Positions 6,315-12,064 of a stretch of DNA of 13,643 nt are shown here, piece by piece. A model generated the notes under the pieces. It saw only the letters and a program-made list of their open reading frames with translations, was not told where the DNA came from and did not search any database. How positions within the stretch are numbered: position 1 is the first letter of the stretch; each line of letters opens with the position of its first letter. The position numbers and the translations under genes were made by a program. The DNA comes from JAJPIG01 sp035504735 (GTDB lineage: Bacteria; Desulfobacterota; Binatia; Binatales; Binataceae): positions 1 to 13,643 of the forward strand of contig DATJRJ010000218.1 in the NCBI GenBank assembly GCA_035504735.1. Direction: 5' to 3'.

Positions 6315-7166
6315 ATGGAGCGAAAGCTTTCAAGGGTATCTCAGGGTGGGGCGGCGATTTGGGGCGGCCTGGTGATGGCGGGGCTGCTCGCAATCGTTGC
6401 GCAATCGGCAGCGGCTCAGGAAACCAACCCGATGCCGACGGTCAGAGATTACGTGGGCGCGCCAGGAGCAGCATCGAACTCGGCCGGATCGACGCCGCCG
6501 ACCCAGCCTGCCACCGCGAAACCGCCTAAGTTTTGCAAACCGTGTCGCTATTATAGCGGCGATTTTAACCCCGCTGACAGCAATGCCAACGCCTTCTCGA
6601 ATGAGAACGACGAAGTCGTTGACTTGGCCCAGCTTTATACTCCGTTCACGATTCCGTCCGGACAGAAGTGGCAAGTTACCGGACTATTCGTTAACAACCT
6701 GCTCATCACCGCCGTGACCCCAAGCGTCCTGGATCCGGTAAAAACCGGTTGGTCCATCTGGACGGGGGTCGGCACCGGGATACCTGGAACCCTGATCGCT
6801 GCCGGTGTCAGCAAAGGCAAGCTGGCGCCGACGGGTCGCACCTTCGCTAGCGTTTATACCGAGTACACAACCTCGGTGAAGGTGAGCGGGGTGACTTTGA
6901 CCTGCGGAACCTACTTCGTGAATGTGCTTCCTCAATGCACCAATACCGAGGATACCAGCTGTACGGGCCAGAGGTATTATGAGACCGATGTAGAGGACAC
7001 CTCGCCGGCCGAACATATCGGGCCATCCAACTTGCTTGACCAGACGTTCTGGCTCTCTAACTTCTTTACCTATAACTACGAGCTACCGGAAGATATCAGT
7101 CTCGGGGGCGATCTGTTCTCGTTTGGCGTGGAAGGGAACTCCTCGGCTGGTCCCAAATGCCTTTAA
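6315..7166 (+). CDS. Secreted protein of unknown function with six cysteines
   Basis: A 283-residue exported protein. ATG 6315 is chosen because AGGGAGA (6302-6308) precedes it and a signal peptide begins there: basic MERKLSR, hydrophobic core about 12-29, and probable cleavage after SAAA (34). A flexible Pro/Ala/Ser linker (about 48-72) follows. The mature domain looks beta-rich: FTIPSGQKWQVTGLFVNNLL (111-130), GWSIWTGVGTGIPGTLIAAG (145-164) and a Thr/Val-rich strand stretch (177-196). Cysteines are at 74, 77, 197, 208, 216 and 282, consistent with up to three disulfides in the periplasm or outside. No sorting motif or lipobox is seen. I do not recognise the family. The gene is less GC-rich and poorer in GATC than the flanking operons, has its own promoter and terminator, and is probably an insertion between rplS and the ffh cluster. 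Confidence 0.82.
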   Translation: MERKLSRVSQGGAAIWGGLVMAGLLAIVAQSAAAQETNPMPTVRDYVGAPGAASNSAGSTPPTQPATAKPPKFCKPCRYYSGDFNPADSNANAFSNENDEVVDLAQLYTPFTIPSGQKWQVTGLFVNNLLITAVTPSVLDPVKTGWSIWTGVGTGIPGTLIAAGVSKGKLAPTGRTFASVYTEYTTSVKVSGVTLTCGTYFVNVLPQCTNTEDTSCTGQRYYETDVEDTSPAEHIGPSNLLDQTFWLSNFFTYNYELPEDISLGGDLFSFGVEGNSSAGPKCL

Positions 7167-7205
7167 GCCGTTGAGCTTGGCGGCGGGTCCGACCCTCTGC
7201 TGATC

Positions 7206-7243
7206 ACGCGCCGTGAGGTCGATGCCTCGCGGCGCGTATTTCT
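7206..7243 (+). terminator. Intrinsic terminator of the secreted-protein gene
   Basis: Arms 7206-7218 (acgcgccgtgagg) and 7225-7237 (cctcgcggcgcgt) pair over 13 positions, including one T-G wobble. The loop TCGATG is six bases. The + strand continues ATTTCTT, a short T tract. It lies 40 bases after the TAA of the secreted-protein gene and ends at the convergent dam stop (7244). The minus-strand side lacks a T run, so it is best read as a + strand terminator that also keeps transcription from running into dam. Confidence 0.75.
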
Positions 7244-8059
7244 TCAGAGACCTTTGAGCGCCAGCACTTCGCGCGCCGGCGTGCGATCGCCGTTGCAACT
7301 GATCATCCGCGGCGCATCGAGAAACTTAAGCCTGAAGCCGAGACCCGCGTAGAGCTTGATAATCCGCGCCGTCGCCTGATTCGAGAGCACGACGGGTCCG
7401 CGATGGTCCGCGAGCCAGCGTGCGAGGCGCACCTGGTCGTCCCAGCCGAAGTCCTCTTGCGCATAGCGCGTGAACTTGACGTCGTAGGGCGGGTCGGCAT
7501 AGACGAAATCGGCGCGCGCCAGTTGTACGGCCTCGAAATCGGTGGCGGTGAAGATCCAGTTGGCGAACAGTTCGCGATAGGCAGAGAAATCGCGCGTGTA
7601 ATTAATCGTGCGATAGCGCCCGAACGGGACGTTGAATTCGCCGCGGCTGTTGAAGCGGCACAGGCCGTTGTAGCCGGTGCGGTTCAGATAATAGAAAAGC
7701 GCAGCGGCCTCGGCGCTGCGCGAGCGGCCCCGGGCGACGATCCGGTTGAAGCGCCGCCGATACAGATAATAGAGCGTCCGATCGTTGCGCATCGGCAGCG
7801 CGCTTCGCAGGCCGCGCTGCAGATGGCGATAAAAGTTGATCGCATGGGGGCTGATATCGTTATGCAACGCGCGCGCGGGCTGAAGCCCGATCGTAACCGC
7901 CAGCCCGCCGCATAGCGGCTCGACCAGCCGGCGGCCGCGGTATGGCTCCCAGAGCGGACGCAGATACGGCACCAGCCAGCGCTTGCCGCCCGCCCATTTA
8001 AGCGGCGGCTTGAGCTGCAGCGGCTCGTTCACGCGCGTCGATTTTGCCGTCGCCCCCAT
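7244..8059 (-). CDS. dam: DNA adenine methylase, Dam / D12 class (solitary)
   Basis: A 271-residue N6-adenine methyltransferase of the alpha (D12) class, Dam/DpnM/MboIA type. It shows motif X KWAGGK (21-26), motif I VEPLCGGLAV (46-55, a variant of the usual EPFxGxGAV), HND at 66-68, the conserved block FYYLNRTGYNGLCRFNSRGE (122-141) with FNVPFGRY, catalytic motif IV DPPY (189-192) and the end RMISCNGDRTPAREVLA. The expected target is GATC, inferred from family. No restriction endonuclease gene lies beside it, so it looks like an orphan methylase. Start ATG 8059 is the first Met; GTG 8032 (MNEPLQLKPP) is a reasonable alternative because the TATAAT upstream leaves only a very short leader for ATG 8059. 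It follows the RNA methyltransferase by 77 bp. Confidence 0.93.
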   Translation of the reverse strand: MGATAKSTRVNEPLQLKPPLKWAGGKRWLVPYLRPLWEPYRGRRLVEPLCGGLAVTIGLQPARALHNDISPHAINFYRHLQRGLRSALPMRNDRTLYYLYRRRFNRIVARGRSRSAEAAALFYYLNRTGYNGLCRFNSRGEFNVPFGRYRTINYTRDFSAYRELFANWIFTATDFEAVQLARADFVYADPPYDVKFTRYAQEDFGWDDQVRLARWLADHRGPVVLSNQATARIIKLYAGLGFRLKFLDAPRMISCNGDRTPAREVLALKGL

Positions 8060-8072
8060 CCTTGCCCGGGGG

Positions 8073-8106
8073 ATTATATAACTATCGAGGCGGCGAAAGT
8101 CGCCGC
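8073..8106 (-). promoter_or_regulatory. Candidate dam promoter with upstream inverted repeat
   Basis: On the minus strand a perfect TATAAT (8078-8073) lies 14 bases before ATG 8059. No good -35 is present. Instead a perfect 7-bp inverted repeat with a three-base loop, gcggcga/aag/tcgccgc (8090-8106), covers the -35 position. It could be an operator, or a hairpin at the 3' end of the ffh-to-methyltransferase transcript (it has no T run, so it is a poor terminator). With this -10 the leader to ATG 8059 would be under 10 bases, whereas the leader to GTG 8032 would be about 34. Confidence 0.4.
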
Positions 8107-8136
8107 GAGAACCTCAGCACACCGCCGATGGATGCC

Positions 8137-8700
8137 TCAGGCCGGTTGGCCGCGCAGGCGATCGAGAATCGCCGTCACTGCGGCGCGCACCGACAGATGG
8201 TTGTAGTCGCCGGGGCCGCGAATCGGCGCGAGCGCTAACTCGGCCCGCTCAAGCATCGCGGCCGCGAGTCCGAAGGCCGTGCCGAAGAGCAGCATGATCG
8301 GCTGTCCGTCGGGCGCTTCGATTTTCTCGCGCAGGCTCTGAAAGCCGATTCCTGCGCGATTGCGCGCCGAGGTCGAGACCACGATCGGCGCCGCGCCGGA
8401 TTCCGCCGCCGCCGCCGCCAGCGCCTCCTCGAGCGTGGCCACCACGCGCGCCAGCGCCAACGCCTCTTCGCGGCGCGAATCGAAAGCGCGGCCGGGCTCC
8501 TCGAACCAATGCTCGATTACGCGCGCCGCGAACTCGCGCTGCTCGGCCACCGGATGCACGATGAAGAAGCGGCGCACGCCGTAAGTGCGCGCCGAGCGGG
8601 CGAGGTCGTGGATATCGAGGCTGGTGATCGCGCTGGTGACGATCCGCGCGTTGCGATCGACCACCGGATAGTGAAGCAGCGCGATATAAAGATCAGCCAC
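8137..8700 (-). CDS. SPOUT-class RNA methyltransferase, Tm1570 / COG4752 type
   Basis: A 187-residue SAM-dependent RNA methyltransferase. The N-terminus LYIALLHYPVVDRNARIVTSAITSLDIHD (about 4-32) and the knot region IMLLFGTAFGL (135-145) with PGDYNHLSVRAAVTAILDRL (163-182) are typical of the family that sits next to trmD and is fused to TrmD in a few bacteria. The deep trefoil knot binds SAM. A 2'-O-ribose tRNA target is likely but the site cannot be read here. The GTG start (8700) overlaps the end of trmD by 8 bp with no visible Shine-Dalgarno, so translation is probably coupled to trmD. An Ala-rich stretch (about 92-104) is an expansion. It is the last gene of the co-directional ffh cluster before dam. 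Confidence 0.88.
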   Translation of the reverse strand: MADLYIALLHYPVVDRNARIVTSAITSLDIHDLARSARTYGVRRFFIVHPVAEQREFAARVIEHWFEEPGRAFDSRREEALALARVVATLEEALAAAAAESGAAPIVVSTSARNRAGIGFQSLREKIEAPDGQPIMLLFGTAFGLAAAMLERAELALAPIRGPGDYNHLSVRAAVTAILDRLRGQPA

Positions 8701-9382
8701 GCTTGCGGGGGGCGAGCAGGTCGGGGCGGCGCCGGCGGGTGCGCGCGAGCGCCTGCTGCTCGCGCCAGGCGCGGATGCGTTCGTGGTCGCCGCTCAAGAG
8801 GATTTCCGGCACGCGCATCCCGCGGAACTCCTCGGGTCGCGTATAGTGCGGATATTCGAGCGTCCCGGCGCTGAACGATTCCTCGCGCAGCGAATCGGGA
8901 TTCCCGAGCACGCCCGGCATCAGCCGCGCGACCGCCTCGATCACCACCATCGCCGGCAACTCGCCGCCCGAAAGCACGTAGTCGCCGATCGAGATTTCAC
9001 AATCGACCAGCGCGCGCACCCGCTCGTCGACGCCTTCGTAGCGTCCCGCGATCAACAAGAGTCCGGCTGGATGGGCTGCGAGCGAGCGCACCCGTTCCTG
9101 GCCGAGCGGCTCGCCCTGCGGCGTCATCAGCACGCGCAGGAGCCCCGGATGCGCGCCGATCACATGGTCGATCGCAGCCGCGATCGGCTCCGGCCGCATC
9201 ACCATCCCGCTCCCGCCGCCGTAAGGCGTATCGTCGACCTGTCGGTAGGAGCCGAGTCCGAAGGGGCGCAGCGGATGGGCGGTGACGCCGACCAGGCCGG
9301 CCGCGATCGCGCGCGCGAGTATGCCCGATGCGATCGGCATCTCGAACATTTCGGGAAACAACGTGATGATGTGAAATTCCAT
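8693..9382 (-). CDS. trmD: tRNA (guanine-N1-)-methyltransferase TrmD
   Basis: A 229-residue enzyme that makes m1G37 in tRNAs with G36, preventing +1 frameshifting. Recognisable blocks are IITLFPEMF (5-13), QVDDTPYGGGSGMVM (48-62), the knot SAM-binding AGRYEGVDER (112-121) and SIGDYVLSGGELPAM (131-145), YPHYTRP (177-183), and LLSGDHERIRAWR (195-207). The residue aligned with the catalytic base Asp169 of the E. coli enzyme is Glu168 here (REESF rather than EDSF); it is still acidic. The C-terminus is somewhat shorter than in E. coli (255 residues). It starts at ATG 9382 without an obvious Shine-Dalgarno, ten bases after rimM ends, and overlaps the RNA methyltransferase by 8 bp. Confidence 0.97.
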   Translation of the reverse strand: MEFHIITLFPEMFEMPIASGILARAIAAGLVGVTAHPLRPFGLGSYRQVDDTPYGGGSGMVMRPEPIAAAIDHVIGAHPGLLRVLMTPQGEPLGQERVRSLAAHPAGLLLIAGRYEGVDERVRALVDCEISIGDYVLSGGELPAMVVIEAVARLMPGVLGNPDSLREESFSAGTLEYPHYTRPEEFRGMRVPEILLSGDHERIRAWREQQALARTRRRRPDLLAPRKRG

Positions 9383-9392
9383 CGCGATGCGG

Positions 9393-9944
9393 TCAGTCGA
9401 GCAGCCCGGGAATTGGATCGATCGTGACCCGACGCTTTTCGAGGTCGACCGCGCGAACTACGTCGGCGATCACGGGCACCAGGATTTCGCGCGCACCGTC
9501 CCGCACCACCATCACGTCGTTGGCGCCGGTCTGAAAAATCTCGACCACCGTGCCGAGCGCCTGTCCGTCGGCGGTTACCACGGCGCAGCCGAGCGCCTGG
9601 AAATAATAAAATTCACCCGGCTTGGCGGCGGGCAGATCGGCCGCGTCGATCGTCACGATGCGGCCCTTGAGCGCCGCGCTCGCATCGGCGTCATTGATGT
9701 CGGTGAGCGTGAGTTTGAGCGTGCCATGGCCGAGCGGTGCGATCTCGACAATCCGATGCTCGTCGATTCGATGGTCTGCAATGGGCTGGCCGGGACGACC
9801 GGCGGGAGCTTCGAGCCGCACCCGCATCCCGGGTATCAGCGCGTTGGAATCCGGATTGTCGGGACGCATGCGCACGGCGCCCCTGAGACCGTGCGGGCCA
9901 GCGATAACGCCGATACGGAGGCCGCCGGGCGCAACCCCGCTCAT
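9393..9944 (-). CDS. rimM: 16S rRNA processing / 30S maturation protein RimM
   Basis: A 183-residue ribosome maturation factor that binds protein S19 in the 30S head. The N-terminal RimM domain has IGVIAGPHGLRGAVRM (11-26). The PRC-barrel begins near PGEFYYFQALGCAV (109-122), followed by LGTVVEIFQTGANDVMVV (130-147) and ILVPVIADVVRAVDLEKRRV (154-173), ending PIPGLLD. Length is normal for the family. The start ATG 9944 has no visible Shine-Dalgarno, and a stable hairpin spanning the khpA stop ends 12 bases upstream; this may influence its translation. It sits between khpA (36 bp) and trmD (10 bp), the standard order. Confidence 0.95.
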   Translation of the reverse strand: MSGVAPGGLRIGVIAGPHGLRGAVRMRPDNPDSNALIPGMRVRLEAPAGRPGQPIADHRIDEHRIVEIAPLGHGTLKLTLTDINDADASAALKGRIVTIDAADLPAAKPGEFYYFQALGCAVVTADGQALGTVVEIFQTGANDVMVVRDGAREILVPVIADVVRAVDLEKRRVTIDPIPGLLD

Positions 9945-9956
9945 CGCGGTGATGGA

Positions 9957-9986
9957 AAGTAACCGCAGGCCATCGGCCGGTTACTT
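9957..9986 (-). promoter_or_regulatory. Intercistronic hairpin at the khpA-rimM junction
   Basis: Arms aagtaaccg (9957-9965) and cggttactt (9978-9986) are perfectly complementary over nine bases. An alternative fold keeps eight of these pairs and adds an inner ggcc/ggcc stem (9968-9971 with 9975-9978) and an ATC loop. The khpA TAA stop (9983-9981) is inside the stem, and rimM begins 12 bases past it on the minus strand. There is no T run, so this is not a standard terminator. It may act as an RNA-processing or stabilising site, or as a translational control element for rimM. Confidence 0.55.
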
Positions 9987-10217
9987 CTCTTCGATTATTT
10001 CGAGGACCACTTTGCGGCTGGTGCGCGAAGCGACGGCGTTCAGGATGGTACGGATCGACTTCGCAGTGCGACCCTGCTTGCCGATCACGCGGCCCAGATC
10101 CTCCTTGGCCACGCGCAATTCAAGCACCGAGGCGGTGTCGCCCTGCGTCTCCTTGACCTCGACCGCGTCCGGGTTGTTCACCAGTTGTTCTGCCAGGAAT
10201 TGAACGAGCTCCTTCAT
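9981..10217 (-). CDS. khpA: KH-domain RNA-binding protein KhpA
   Basis: A 78-residue single KH domain protein, normal length for KhpA (YlqC type). It shows LVQFLAEQLVNNPDAVEV (4-21), the RNA-binding GxxG loop as GKQG (46-49) within GRVIGKQGRTAKSIRTIL (42-59), and the end VVLEIIEEK. In other bacteria KhpA binds many RNAs, often with KhpB/Jag, and affects cell elongation and ribosome assembly; here only the domain is seen. Its start has AGGGAG (10230-10225) seven bases upstream. It lies 28 bp after rpsP. Its stop codon is buried in the hairpin shared with the rimM leader. Confidence 0.95.
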   Translation of the reverse strand: MKELVQFLAEQLVNNPDAVEVKETQGDTASVLELRVAKEDLGRVIGKQGRTAKSIRTILNAVASRTSRKVVLEIIEEK

Positions 10218-10245
10218 GGCCGGGCTCCCTTGGAGGCGGAGTAAT

Positions 10246-10500
10246 TCAGGCGGTTATCGCGGCGCTAGACGAGCTCTCCCACAGCTTGCGTACTGTCTGA
10301 CTCGGTAGTGCGCCGACCTTTAGCCAGCGCTCCGTCTCTTCCTTGCGGAAATTGAGCTTGGGCGGTTCGGTATTGGGATCGTAGGTGCCGACCTGCGCGA
10401 CGAAGCGACCGTCGCGCGGCATCCGCGAATCCGCGACCACAATCCGGTAGAAAGGTTTTTTGCGGCTACCCTGACGGCGTAGCCGGATCACCAGTGCCAT
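10246..10500 (-). CDS. rpsP: 30S ribosomal protein S16
   Basis: An 84-residue protein, normal length for S16. It shows VIRLRRQGSRKKPFYRIVVADSR (4-26), PRDGRFVAQVGTYDP (28-42), and RWLKVGALPSQTVRKL (58-73). S16 is an early-binding protein of the 30S body. The start has a good ribosome-binding region (AAGGAGAAGG, 10520-10511 on the minus strand). The gene follows ffh by 27 bp and precedes khpA by 28 bp, the conserved operon order. Confidence 0.97.
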   Translation of the reverse strand: MALVIRLRRQGSRKKPFYRIVVADSRMPRDGRFVAQVGTYDPNTEPPKLNFRKEETERWLKVGALPSQTVRKLWESSSSAAITA

Positions 10501-10527
10501 AACTATCAGTCCTTCTCCTTTTCCATT

Positions 10528-11868
10528 CTAGCTCCCTAACCCCAGCCCGCGCATCAGCCCCTTGCTGCCGCCGGCCTTGGTGAACTTCTTCATAATTTTG
10601 CGGGTCTGCTCGAACTGTTTGACAAAACGGTTTACGTCCTGCACCGAGGTGCCGCTGCCGGTGGCGATTCGCATGCGGCGGCGGCCGTTCAGGATCAGAT
10701 GGTTGTGGCGCTCCTGCCGGGTCATCGAATCGATAATCGCCTGGATACGCTGCAGCTCGCCGGTGGTCTCTTCAGAGTCGGCCTGGCCGGCGATTTTCTT
10801 GAAACCGGGAATCATGCCGAGCAGCTCGCCGATCGATCCCATCTTGCGGATGGTGCGTAATTGCTCGGCGAAATCCTCGATCGTGAATTCGTTCTTCTTG
10901 AACTTGCGCTCGAGCTCCTTGGCGTGGGCCTGATCGTAATTCTGCTGGGCCTTCTCGATCAGAGTCAGGACGTCGCCCATGCCGAGAATTCGCGAGGCGA
11001 GGCGGTCGGGATAAAAGACCTCGAAGGCCTCGAGCTTCTCGCCCAGGCCGGCATACAGAATCGGCGCGCCGGTGACGGCCCGGACCGAGAGCGCGGCACC
11101 ACCGCGGGCGTCGCTGTCGAGCTTGGTCAGGATCAGGCCGGAGAGCTTCAGGCGGGCATGAAAGCCCTGGGCGACGTTGACCGCATCCTGTCCGGTCATG
11201 GCGTCGGCGACCAGAATCGTATGATGGGGCTGGGTGACGGCCTTGAGACGCGCCAGCTCGTCCATCAGCTCGGTATCGATTTGGAGGCGGCCGGCGGTAT
11301 CGATCAGGACGATATCCAGACCACCGATTTCGGCGCGCTTGACGGCGCGCGCGGCGATCTCGACCGGGTCCTCATTTTCACGGCTCTCGGCGACCGGCAC
11401 ATCGATTTGCGCGCCGAGCACGCGCAACTGCTCCATCGCGGCCGGCCGGCGCACGTCGGTCGAGACCAGGAGCGGACGGCGCTTGCGCTCGACCTTGAGA
11501 AATCGCGCCAGCTTGGCGAGCGAGGTGGTCTTGCCCGAACCCTGGAGGCCGACCAGCATGATCTTGACCGGCGGACGGGCCTTGAGATCGAGCTCGCGGG
11601 CCTGACCGCCCATCACCTGGGCCAGCTCGGTCGCGACGAACTTGATCAGGTGCTGCTCGGGCGTGAGCGAGCGCAGCACCTCCTGGCCGAGCGCCTTGGA
11701 TTTGACGTGCTCGATAAAGTCGCGGACGACGGTGAGATTTACGTCGGCCTCGAGCAGCGCGAGGCGAACCTCGCGCAAGGCCTCCTCGATATTGCGCTCG
11801 GTGATACGGCCTTGGCCGCGAAGTTTTTTGAATACCCCTTCGAGCCGATCGCTCAGCGTTTCAAACAT
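10528..11868 (-). CDS. ffh: Signal recognition particle protein Ffh (SRP54)
   Basis: A 446-residue SRP GTPase that binds 4.5S/6S RNA and signal sequences and targets ribosomes to FtsY and SecYEG. The N domain covers about 1-90. The G domain shows G1 GLQGSGKT (107-114), STDVRRPAA (136-144), DTAGR (190-194), TKLDSDARGG (248-257) and the closing GLGEKLEAF (274-282). The methionine-rich M domain (about 310-430) has RKMGSIGELLGMIPG (341-355) and the RNA-binding helices MTRQERHNHLILNGRRRMRIATGSGTS (382-408), ending in a Gly-rich tail. Start ATG 11868 has no clear Shine-Dalgarno. A candidate promoter lies about 65-90 bases upstream. It is the first gene of the ffh-rpsP-khpA-rimM-trmD-methyltransferase unit. 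Confidence 0.97.
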   Translation of the reverse strand: MFETLSDRLEGVFKKLRGQGRITERNIEEALREVRLALLEADVNLTVVRDFIEHVKSKALGQEVLRSLTPEQHLIKFVATELAQVMGGQARELDLKARPPVKIMLVGLQGSGKTTSLAKLARFLKVERKRRPLLVSTDVRRPAAMEQLRVLGAQIDVPVAESRENEDPVEIAARAVKRAEIGGLDIVLIDTAGRLQIDTELMDELARLKAVTQPHHTILVADAMTGQDAVNVAQGFHARLKLSGLILTKLDSDARGGAALSVRAVTGAPILYAGLGEKLEAFEVFYPDRLASRILGMGDVLTLIEKAQQNYDQAHAKELERKFKKNEFTIEDFAEQLRTIRKMGSIGELLGMIPGFKKIAGQADSEETTGELQRIQAIIDSMTRQERHNHLILNGRRRMRIATGSGTSVQDVNRFVKQFEQTRKIMKKFTKAGGSKGLMRGLGLGS

Positions 11869-12064
11869 GGGTCAAGAGCTGATTGGGGGTGGCGGGCCCC
11901 GGGTTCAGATAAACCAGACCAGTAGTGTTGAAGATTATGGCACAGTTCCGGATCTGTCAAACGGAGCGTGCGCGATGCGCCCTTAACCGTTCGGTCAGGA
12001 GGTATAGATACACTAAAACCCGCTAAAATCGCTTTCCGGGGCCCTCGGGTCTATCGCTATCGAA
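11869..12064. other. comM-ffh intergenic region
   Basis: These 196 bases hold the candidate ffh promoter. No small gene was recognised. Downstream of the comM stop (minus-strand direction) there is a near-palindrome CCGAGGGCCCCGG whose loop is too small to be a normal hairpin. A 10-bp imperfect tandem pair CTAAAACCCG/CTAAAATCGC (12013-12032) is also present; read on the minus strand it gives two TTTTA runs, but no adequate stem precedes them. The end of the comM transcript is therefore not clear. Confidence 0.4.
11934..11960 (-). promoter_or_regulatory. Candidate sigma70-type promoter of the ffh operon
   Basis: On the minus strand a perfect TTGACA (11960-11955) is followed after 15 bases by CATAAT (11939-11934, five of six consensus). 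The short spacer is at the lower limit for sigma70; reading the -10 as TAATCT would give a 17-base spacer but a poorer match. The transcript would begin near 11927 and carry a leader of about 58 bases before the ffh ATG. Confidence 0.55.

Noticed and set aside
10861..11925. Plus-strand open frame of 354 codons opposite ffh
   Set aside because: Shadow of the conserved Ffh reading frame.
12040..12054. Near-palindrome CCGGGGCCCTCGG as a comM terminator
   Set aside because: The arms leave essentially no loop and no T run follows directly.
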